NCBI GenBank assembly: GCA_017623265.1
Contig: JAGAPM010000024.1
Span: forward strand, 1-7,114
DNA from: Lentisphaeria bacterium
GTDB taxonomy: Bacteria; Verrucomicrobiota; Lentisphaeria; Victivallales; UBA1829
Direction: 5' to 3'
DNA: 7,114 nt
Positions 1-5,578 of the stretch are shown piece after piece. A program made the translations under genes and the position numbers. The stretch's first letter is position 1. Each line of letters opens with the position of its first letter. A model generated the notes under the pieces. It did not search any database, was not told where the DNA came from, and saw nothing but the letters and a program-made list of their open reading frames with translations.

Positions 1-19
1 AGCCGCCGCTGAATAAATC

Positions 20-658
20 ATGCCGTCGCCGCTGAAAGAACACTGGAGCGAGTTCGACTGGGAACAGGAACTGCGCAAGGACGATGCCCGGGTCAACGCC
101 TATTTTCAGGAATTGCCCCGGTTCATTGATCTGCCGGCGGAAGATGAGATCATCTACCGGCATATCCAGCGGAAAAAATCTCTTGCTCCCACGGGTGAAC
201 CATGGCCCATGAAACTGCCTCCGAAAGAGGAACTTTCCCCGGAGGAGGCGGAAGAGGAACGGAAACGCTGGGACGAAGAATGGCAAAAACGTCCGGGCGC
301 TTCCATTTACATTCTCTGCGGCAGGATCGTGCGGAAATTCTGTACGGTCTTTTCGGAAAAGACCACCAGCCCGGAAGAGGCGGAGCATACGATAAAGATC
401 CTGTCCATTCTGGGGCGGATCATGGCACGGGTCACGGATGTGATCGAACTGGAGCCGGATGAGATGCCTGCGCTCAAAATCGCCCTCTGTAAACGGCTTT
501 CCGCTGATTGTAATGAAATTCTCGGTTTGATGGAAAAATTGGGTAATACCGATGAAGAAACGGCAGAGATCCTGCATCTTGCCCGGGAGGAAGTGCTGCA
601 TCTGCGCGGAGATGCCCTTGCCATCATCCGTGAGATCCGTACCGGGAAAAACGGCTGA
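20..658 (+). CDS. Hypothetical protein, Glu-rich, probably helical
   Basis: The protein has 212 residues and I do not recognise its family. It is strongly charged. An acidic and Trp-containing N-terminal part (residues 1-60) is followed by a Pro/Glu-rich linker (about 60-92, with PWPMKLPPKEELSPEEAEEE). A C-terminal half (about 95-207) reads as several amphipathic helices and could form a helical bundle. There is no signal peptide or membrane segment, so it is likely cytoplasmic. The ATG at 20 is the first start after an in-frame TAA at 14-16. No Shine-Dalgarno is visible in the 19 bases before it. Those bases could be the end of an upstream gene (codons Ala-Ala-Ala-Glu-stop, 2-16), which would allow translational coupling. 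Its stop TGA abuts the stop of the convergent AraC gene, so it is not in that operon. A real gene is supported by its length and by a convergent end that does not overlap its neighbour. Confidence 0.75.
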   Translation: MPSPLKEHWSEFDWEQELRKDDARVNAYFQELPRFIDLPAEDEIIYRHIQRKKSLAPTGEPWPMKLPPKEELSPEEAEEERKRWDEEWQKRPGASIYILCGRIVRKFCTVFSEKTTSPEEAEHTIKILSILGRIMARVTDVIELEPDEMPALKIALCKRLSADCNEILGLMEKLGNTDEETAEILHLAREEVLHLRGDALAIIREIRTGKNG

Positions 659-1552
659 TCAGACGCCGCCCTCCTTGCGTGAAACAAACTGGCTGGGGCT
701 GATCCGGTAGAATTTCTTGAACGAATGGCAGAAATGGGCGGAATCGAAAAAGCCCCATTTCTGGGAGATCTCTTCCAGCGAGAAGCGCCCGGAAAGCAAA
801 TCTTTTGCCGCGTTGGACATGCGGACACGGATCGCAAATTTTCCGTAACTCACCCCCATGGTCCGGCGGAACAGCTCGGAAAATCGGCTGGGACTCAACG
901 CACACATTTTTGCCGCCTCGGAAAGACTGGGCGGGCGGGCATCCGAGATCCATACCTTGTTCAGTGCCGTGCGGATCCGGGAGAAGTTTTTGACCGGTTC
1001 CGCCGTTTCACCTTTCGGTTCCAACCCGTTCCAATCCATACGGTTGATCGCATAGATCAGCAGTTCATGGATCAGCAGCCACGCCGAGATCCGCCAGTTG
1101 TTTTCCTTCTTGTGACAGAGATGAAAAAGCCGTCTGCCCGTGTTTTGGATGAATTGCCGTTCCTCCGGAGTGGAAGGCTTGAATCGGTTTTGCGGTTTCG
1201 CTACAAAGGGCGCCAGCCAGTTGCAGCCGCCGAAGGGACTGCAGGAGCCCAGCTGTTCCACGTCGATGTTCACCGCCACCACGAAATTGCGTCTTCCGGA
1301 AAGCCGGTAGGCGTGAGGTTCCCAGCACATATTCCACCAGAGATCGCCTGCCGCGTAGGTGGCATTGAAATTTTCCAACATCATCTCTGCTTCGCCGTGG
1401 AGGACCATACAGATCTGCAAGGCGTAATGGGAGTCGCCGTGAAAGCCGGGATCGGGTTCGGTTTTGTATTCAAAAACAAGATCAAAGGGGCTCAACACGG
1501 AAAGATCCGGATGAGTCTGTTTTACCATTTTGATCTCGTTGATGGCTTCCAT
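659..1552 (-). CDS. AraC-family transcriptional regulator with cupin-like sensor domain
   Basis: This 297-residue protein has the usual AraC/XylS sugar-regulator length and layout. The N-terminal part (about 20-115) looks like a cupin-type ligand pocket, with LHGEAEMML near 51-59 and AGDLWWNMCWEPHAYRL near 68-84. The C-terminal part carries two helix-turn-helix units: about 208-229 (SLSEAAKMCALSPSRFSELF) and about 258-289, ending in the family signature GFFDSAHFCHSFKKFYRISP. It should bind DNA and activate or repress a sugar-use operon in response to a small ligand. The ATG at 1552 is supported by AAGGAG (1561-1566) 8 bases upstream; an ATG 5 bases earlier is out of frame. It lies just downstream of the oxidoreductase gene, on the same strand but behind a terminator and with its own promoter. 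The adjacent minus-strand operons are its natural targets, which is an inference from position. Confidence 0.93.
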   Translation of the reverse strand: MEAINEIKMVKQTHPDLSVLSPFDLVFEYKTEPDPGFHGDSHYALQICMVLHGEAEMMLENFNATYAAGDLWWNMCWEPHAYRLSGRRNFVVAVNIDVEQLGSCSPFGGCNWLAPFVAKPQNRFKPSTPEERQFIQNTGRRLFHLCHKKENNWRISAWLLIHELLIYAINRMDWNGLEPKGETAEPVKNFSRIRTALNKVWISDARPPSLSEAAKMCALSPSRFSELFRRTMGVSYGKFAIRVRMSNAAKDLLSGRFSLEEISQKWGFFDSAHFCHSFKKFYRISPSQFVSRKEGGV

Positions 1553-1572
1553 TGCATTTTCTCCTTACACTC

Positions 1573-1600
1573 AATATACTCCCGAAATTCTGCATTTCAA
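1573..1600 (-). promoter_or_regulatory. Promoter of the AraC regulator gene, with short dyad
   Basis: On the minus strand, TTGAAA (1595-1600) is followed after 16 bases by TATATT (1573-1578), a good sigma70-type pair. The predicted start of transcription is near 1566, which gives a leader of only about 14 bases beginning at the Shine-Dalgarno itself. An inverted repeat GAAAT-N5-ATTTC (1584-1598) overlaps the -35 box and spacer and could be an operator, for example for autoregulation; this last point is speculative. Confidence 0.6.
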
Positions 1601-1609
1601 GGTCGAATC

Positions 1610-1645
1610 AAAAAAAATGCGCTCCGGTATTTCACAGAGCGCATT
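1610..1645 (-). terminator. Intrinsic terminator of the oxidoreductase gene
   Basis: Read on the minus strand, AATGCGCTC pairs perfectly with GAGCGCATT (9 bp stem, arms 1637-1645 and 1616-1624, 12-base loop). A run of T continues through 1610. It begins 23 bases after the TAA of the Gfo/Idh/MocA gene. This is a textbook Rho-independent terminator and separates that operon from the AraC gene. Confidence 0.92.
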
Positions 1646-1668
1646 GAACTTACGATATCTGCTGAATT

Positions 1669-2865
1669 TTACTTTTCAACTTCACCGTGTTCCAGACCGA
1701 GCTGGAGGGGTTCCGGGCGTTCGCAGGTCGTCTTGAGATCGACCTTTCTGCCCAGTTTGCTGGATTTGTCAAAGGCAAGCATGATCTCAAGAACATGGTT
1801 TGCCAGATCGCCGTTGCAGCGGTGCTTTCTGCCGGTCTGAAGCGCGATCGCCATATCTGCAGCGCCGATGGAACGGCTGTTTTCCGTGTAGATATGGGAG
1901 AGGGGCGCTTCGATCCACTTATTTTCACCGTGCCGGAAGACCTTGACCGGGCCGCCGAAGGTGTTGGGATCCGGAACCAGCAGGGTTCCTTCATCGCCGT
2001 AGATCTCGATGGGCGGATGATTGTGGGCATACGCTTCAAAGCTGGCAATGACCGTGGCAAGGACGCCGTTCTGGAATTCGATCACGCCGGTCAGGTGAGT
2101 GGTCACTGTGACAGGGTATCGGTCGAAGGGCTTGTAGATGTCCTTGTAGGTTTCGCCGACTTCTGCACCGAGAGTCCGGAATTTAGATCCCTTCTTGGTG
2201 ATGGCGGTAACACTCTTGGCAGGACCGAAGAAGTTGACCAGCGCCGTCACATAGTAAGGACCCAGGTCCAGCATGGGACCTGCACCGTAGTCGTAGAAGA
2301 AGGGCGCCTGACCCCACTTTTCAGGACCGCGACCGAGGACCATAGCGGTGGCGGCAATGGGTTTCCCGATCCAGCCGTCATCCAGCATCTTGCGGCAGGT
2401 CTGGATACCGCCGCCGAGGAAGGTATCGGGCGCGCAACCGACACGGAGACCTTTTTTCTTTGCGAGAGCCATGACCTTTGCGGCATCGGCTTCGTCCACG
2501 CCGAAAGGCTTTTCGCTGTACGCGTGCTTTCCGGCGTTGAGGGTATCCATGGCGATCCGGGAGTGTACCTGCGGGGGCGTGAGATTGAGAACGATCTCGA
2601 TATCCTTGCGGGCGAGCAGTTCTTCATTGGTCATTGCCTTGCAGCCGTACATTTCCTCTTTCTTTTTCGCACGTTCGGGGATGATATCCGAGCAGGCGAC
2701 CACTTCAATGACATTGAATTTTTTGGAAGCCTGGAAGTAGGTGTCGGAGATCATACCGCAACCAATGATCCCCATTTTGACCTTGCGGAATTTCTTTCCC
2801 GGAGGTACAGCGGGTTTCTTCGGTGCGGCAGCCTTCTTTGCGGGCGCTTTTTTCACAGCAGCCAT
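1669..2865 (-). CDS. Gfo/Idh/MocA-family NAD(P)-dependent oxidoreductase
   Basis: A 398-residue oxidoreductase of the glucose-fructose oxidoreductase/inositol dehydrogenase superfamily. The Rossmann NAD(P) motif is GIIGCGMIS (32-40), the conserved EKP is at 118-120 (SEKPFG), and a subgroup-typical stretch CAPDTFLGGG lies at 144-153. The C-terminal half is the alpha/beta substrate domain. In the D-x-G-x-H motif the sequence is DLGPY (200-204), with Tyr where inositol dehydrogenases have the catalytic His; Tyr there is seen in glucose-fructose oxidoreductase-like members. Substrate is probably a sugar or sugar derivative. Residues 1-25 form an odd Lys/Ala/Pro-rich tail before the Rossmann fold. 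There is no Tat or Sec signal. AGGAGA (2875-2880) lies 9 bases before the ATG. An internal Met31 preceded by AAGG is a weaker alternative start. It lies 30 bases downstream of the TIM-barrel gene, so the two form an operon closed by the terminator at 1610-1645. Confidence 0.93.
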   Translation of the reverse strand: MAAVKKAPAKKAAAPKKPAVPPGKKFRKVKMGIIGCGMISDTYFQASKKFNVIEVVACSDIIPERAKKKEEMYGCKAMTNEELLARKDIEIVLNLTPPQVHSRIAMDTLNAGKHAYSEKPFGVDEADAAKVMALAKKKGLRVGCAPDTFLGGGIQTCRKMLDDGWIGKPIAATAMVLGRGPEKWGQAPFFYDYGAGPMLDLGPYYVTALVNFFGPAKSVTAITKKGSKFRTLGAEVGETYKDIYKPFDRYPVTVTTHLTGVIEFQNGVLATVIASFEAYAHNHPPIEIYGDEGTLLVPDPNTFGGPVKVFRHGENKWIEAPLSHIYTENSRSIGAADMAIALQTGRKHRCNGDLANHVLEIMLAFDKSSKLGRKVDLKTTCERPEPLQLGLEHGEVEK

Positions 2866-2895
2866 AAAGTTCTTTCTCCTGATGAGAAGTTTGAC

Positions 2896-3693
2896 TTACT
2901 TGTTGCCGGCGCAGAGACCGTTTTCGGTCATGTACTTGTAGCTTTCTTCGATCGCCTTCCACATTTCCACGGAGCAGTAGTCCAGTTCGACCACGATGGT
3001 CTTGACCTGGGCGGGAGCCGCCTTGACCAGATCCGGAATGGGGAGGGTGCCGGTGCCGAGGGGGAGCAGATCGATCTTCATATCAAGGAGGCCGTTCTTC
3101 ATGCCGGCGTTGTTCGCTTCCTGCTTGCAGATACCGTCCTTCATGTGCATGAAGATGGTCTTATCAGCGAACTTATTGAGCATGGCGACGGGATCTTCGG
3201 TACCCTTGTTGGTACTCCAGAAGCAGTCGATTTCATACTTCATATCGGGGCAGAGTTCATCATAAATATCATATTTCAGTCTGCCATCGATGCGTTCAAA
3301 TTCCCAGTAGTGGTTGTGCTGGAAGAGGGTGAGCCCCTGCTTCTTGAAGGCTTCGATCATGGCGTTGGAGTTGTCAGCCGTTCTCTTGATGGCATCCAGA
3401 TCCTTGAAGGCATCGGGACCGTAACCGCAAACGCAGTTGTCCAGACCGAGAGTACCCATGATGTCAACGATTTCATTGACATCAGCGGTGCTGTTTGCCC
3501 AGGGACGGTGGCTGGAGTACATTTCCAGACCCAGGTCGTCGATAATCTTCTTGAATTCAGCGGGGGAGAGGTTGAAGAAGCCGGCGGGTTCGACTGCTTT
3601 ATAGCCGATTTCAGCGACTTTTTTCAGGACCTGGACGAAATCTTTTTCCGCGTACTCTCTGAGGGAGTACAACTGTACTGCCAACGGTTTCAT
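2896..3693 (-). CDS. Sugar phosphate isomerase/epimerase-like TIM-barrel protein (AP_endonuc_2 superfamily)
   Basis: A 265-residue protein of the xylose isomerase-like TIM-barrel superfamily. Visible hallmarks are QLYSLRE at 7-13, VEPAG at 34-38, SSH at 60-62, HNHYWEF at 126-132, YEIDCFW at 153-159, MHMKDG at 182-187, PLGTGTL at 211-217 and VVELD at 234-238. Glu and His/Asp residues in several of these (E35, E154, H183, E236) are the likely metal ligands by analogy with the family. Members isomerise or epimerise sugars and inositol derivatives or cleave oxidised glycosides; the substrate cannot be read from the sequence. It is cytoplasmic, with no signal peptide. The start is set by GAGGAG (3703-3708), 9 bases before the ATG. 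It is the first gene of the pair with the downstream oxidoreductase, a common partnership in inositol and 3-keto-sugar catabolism, and has its own promoter. Confidence 0.9.
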   Translation of the reverse strand: MKPLAVQLYSLREYAEKDFVQVLKKVAEIGYKAVEPAGFFNLSPAEFKKIIDDLGLEMYSSHRPWANSTADVNEIVDIMGTLGLDNCVCGYGPDAFKDLDAIKRTADNSNAMIEAFKKQGLTLFQHNHYWEFERIDGRLKYDIYDELCPDMKYEIDCFWSTNKGTEDPVAMLNKFADKTIFMHMKDGICKQEANNAGMKNGLLDMKIDLLPLGTGTLPIPDLVKAAPAQVKTIVVELDYCSVEMWKAIEESYKYMTENGLCAGNK

Positions 3694-3712
3694 AGTTTTT
3701 TACTCCTCATTT

Positions 3713-3728
3713 ACAGGCTTGTGCCTGT
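3713..3728 (-). promoter_or_regulatory. Perfect inverted repeat in the leader of the TIM-barrel gene
   Basis: ACAGGC and GCCTGT (6 bp arms) flank a 4-base spacer. The element lies between the promoter and the start codon, ending about 5 bases before the Shine-Dalgarno (3703-3708). In RNA it would form a hairpin next to the ribosome-binding site; in DNA it has the shape of a repressor operator. No T-run follows, so it is not a terminator. Its function is unknown. Confidence 0.45.
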
Positions 3729-3774
3729 GGTTTAGTTTGATGTTTTGTAAAAGAAACGTTGCTGTCATCATCAT

Positions 3775-3802
3775 ATTATAGATGAGATTTTGCCGTTTTC
3801 AA
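3775..3802 (-). promoter_or_regulatory. Promoter of the TIM-barrel/oxidoreductase operon
   Basis: On the minus strand, TTGAAA (3797-3802) is followed after 16 bases by a perfect TATAAT (3775-3780). This matches the sigma70 consensus well and predicts a transcript starting near 3768 with a leader of about 75 bases. A second possible -35, TTGTCA (3804-3809), is 23 bases from the -10 and too far to fit. AT-rich sequence lies directly upstream and could act as an UP element. Confidence 0.75.
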
Positions 3803-3813
3803 TTGACAAAAAC

Positions 3814-3841
3814 TATTATTTTTTGATTTTCTGTATTATTT
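3814..3841 (-). repeat. Direct repeat AAATAATA x2 upstream of the operon promoter
   Basis: On the minus strand AAATAATA occurs at 3834-3841 and again at 3814-3821, 20 bases apart, or about two helical turns. The nearer copy ends 11 bases before the -35 box. AraC-type regulators bind pairs of direct half-sites with about this spacing beside the -35, so this is a candidate activator site. The motif is short and wholly A/T, so chance or a plain UP element are real alternatives. Confidence 0.25.
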
Positions 3842-3904
3842 CCCGTTAAAAGGTGCTTTCGTGAAGGCGTGCCGGACGGTATCCGCCACCAGTTTTTCCC
3901 GTCG
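3836..3904 (-). pseudogene. In-frame C-terminal remnant of the GH2 gene beyond its stop codon
   Basis: After the TAA at 3905-3907 the same reading frame stays open for 22 codons and then meets a second TAA at 3836-3838. The encoded residues begin RREKLVADTVRHAFTK. GH2 enzymes commonly end with a conserved tail of the type LDEYRRPKLAxxxV right after the NxKG motif, so the upstream protein end SLDE plus this remnant matches that tail with the stop in place of Tyr. Codon use resembles the gene. If the stop were a sense codon, the protein would have 575 residues. Confidence 0.6.
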
Positions 3905-5563
3905 TTATTCATCCAGTGAACCTTTGTTGTTGAAACCTCTTGCCCGGTTCAGAGCGCCTCCACCCACATAGGTGCGGGCATCGCAGAACTGCCAGAGGAT
4001 CAAGCCCTGAATACGGGGACGATCCGTCAGAACGTTGATGACTTCCTGAATGTAATCGTTCTGGAACTCCTCGGTCCACTGCTGTCTGCGGACTTTATCA
4101 TGACAGCCGGAGAGAGCTGCTGCGCCGATCTCGCTGATGAGCAGAGGCTTGTTCACCAGTTCCGGGGTGCTTGTTTCCGCAATGACCTGATCCATACGGG
4201 GGGCGATCATGCCCAACGGAGCCGGTTCGTGGTGGTCCGCACCGTACCAGCCGGGATACGTGTTGCAGGAGATGATATCCACCAGATCCAGACATTGTTC
4301 GCCGTATGCGATCATCATGGAGGCAAATGTCGTGGGGCGGGTTGTGTCGATCGCCTTGATGTCCTTGACCAGCTGCCCGATGAGTTTGCGGAAGGGATCG
4401 GTGTGGGAGTGACATTCGTTCAGGAAGCCCCACATGATCACGCAGGGGTGGTTGCGGCTGTTTCTGACCATGAGGACGGTCTGTTCCCGCTGGAGAGCGC
4501 AGAAGTCTTCCCGTTCGCCCTGTTCCGGCCGGTTGCCCCAGGCGAGGGATTCTTCCCAGACCATAAAGCCCAGTTCGTCGCAGAGATCCAGAAAATACTG
4601 ATCCTGCGGATAATGGCATCCACGCACAAAATTGCAGTTCATGGAGCGGAGGATCTGCAGGTCCTCCATCATGATCGCCGGGGGCAGGGTCACGCCGAAT
4701 TCCGGATGCGCTTCGTGGCGGTTGTAACCGGCGGGATAGATCGGCTTCCCGTTAAGCAGGATCTTTTGATCTTTCGTTTCTACTGTGCGGATCCCGAAGC
4801 GTTCGGTAACGGCATCGGAGCTATCGGGCAGGGAGACCGTCACGGTGTGGAGGTTGGGGGCTTCCGGGCTCCAGAGTTTGAAGTCCGGCACGTTCAATTC
4901 CAGTGTTGCAACCCCGTTGGTGAAAGAAAATTCATACAGTTGAGCAGCGGCATCATCGAACGCAACCGCAAGCGTCTGGATCATGGCTGCCGGGGCATTG
5001 ACCAGTTCCGCATCCAGCCGGACCTTGCCGGTGGCGATGTCCAGCGTGGTGACGGTACAGCGCCCGAGGCGGGTCCCTTCCGGCAGTTCATACAGGCAGA
5101 TGGAGCGGAGAATACCGCCAGCGAAATGGAAGTCGTAATAGTTCCACGCCAACGGGTTGTAGTCCGTATCGATCCGGTTTTCCACGGCGATGACCAGTTC
5201 GTGTTTGCCGGCGGCGGTATCGAACTCATACGCCACGCCGGAGTAGGCGAGCTTGTTTTCGGCGATCAGGGCGTTGTCCCAGAAAATTTTTGCGGAAACG
5301 GTGGTGGCACCGATCTCCAGCCGGACTTTTCCGGACTTGCCGACTTTGACGACGGTCCGGTAGATCCCGATCCCGCGCTGTCCGGCGTACGTGCCGGTGG
5401 CATCGAAGCAGCCGGGAACGAGTTGTTTATCGTTGAAGACGATCCCTTCCGGCGATTCAAATTTCGGGAGGGCGGCTTCCTTTTCAGAGAGGAATGCAAA
5501 ATCCCAGAGTCCGCCCAGATTTGTGCGGGTGCGGGTGGGATAAACGGGGTAATTCAGGATCAT
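3905..5563 (-). CDS. Glycoside hydrolase family 2 protein (beta-galactosidase/beta-glucuronidase-like), probably C-terminally shortened
   Basis: A 552-residue GH2 enzyme with the three-part layout: N-terminal jelly-roll (about 1-165, with YRTVV at 68-72), Ig-like sandwich (about 165-265) and catalytic TIM barrel (about 270-552). GH2 hallmarks include NRHEAHPEFG (281-290), the acid/base Glu383 in FLNE (380-383) and the probable nucleophile Glu478 in LLISEIG (474-480). Near the C-terminus, NNKG (545-548) resembles the N-x-K motif by which beta-glucuronidases hold the uronic carboxylate, so a glucuronide or galacturonide substrate is possible, but beta-galactoside is not excluded. No signal peptide is present, so it acts on imported substrates. 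AGGGAG (5569-5574) lies 5 bases before the ATG and just 4 bases after the esterase stop, which suggests translational coupling. The frame ends abruptly at SLDE but continues homologously after the TAA (see 3836-3904). No terminator is visible behind it, so transcription may continue into the next operon. Confidence 0.9.
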   Translation of the reverse strand: MILNYPVYPTRTRTNLGGLWDFAFLSEKEAALPKFESPEGIVFNDKQLVPGCFDATGTYAGQRGIGIYRTVVKVGKSGKVRLEIGATTVSAKIFWDNALIAENKLAYSGVAYEFDTAAGKHELVIAVENRIDTDYNPLAWNYYDFHFAGGILRSICLYELPEGTRLGRCTVTTLDIATGKVRLDAELVNAPAAMIQTLAVAFDDAAAQLYEFSFTNGVATLELNVPDFKLWSPEAPNLHTVTVSLPDSSDAVTERFGIRTVETKDQKILLNGKPIYPAGYNRHEAHPEFGVTLPPAIMMEDLQILRSMNCNFVRGCHYPQDQYFLDLCDELGFMVWEESLAWGNRPEQGEREDFCALQREQTVLMVRNSRNHPCVIMWGFLNECHSHTDPFRKLIGQLVKDIKAIDTTRPTTFASMMIAYGEQCLDLVDIISCNTYPGWYGADHHEPAPLGMIAPRMDQVIAETSTPELVNKPLLISEIGAAALSGCHDKVRRQQWTEEFQNDYIQEVINVLTDRPRIQGLILWQFCDARTYVGGGALNRARGFNNKGSLDE

Positions 5564-5578
5564 AAAAACTCCCTGCTG

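Noticed and set aside
307..837. Minus-strand open frame of 176 codons opposite the first gene
   Set aside because: It runs through the convergent stop junction and into the AraC gene in the wrong frame; composition is Ser/Arg-rich antisense noise.
725..1840. Plus-strand open frame of 371 codons opposite the AraC gene
   Set aside because: It crosses the AraC gene, its promoter, the terminator and the end of the next gene, so it cannot be a sensible coding unit beside the clear HTH protein on the other strand.
1687..3735. Plus-strand open frame of 682 codons opposite the dehydrogenase and TIM-barrel genes
   Set aside because: Antisense shadow caused by GC-biased codon third positions. It runs across two real genes and part of an intergenic promoter region and resembles no family.
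3791..3814. Imperfect inverted repeat TTTTGTC / GGCAAAA as a terminator of the GH2 gene
   Set aside because: It needs a G-T pair, is A/T-rich, has no following T-run, and contains the -35 box of the next promoter in its loop.
3866..3890. GGCG...CGCC hairpin just after the GH2 stop as a terminator
   Set aside because: There is no T-run and the stem is bulged. The bases are better explained as the in-frame C-terminal coding remnant.
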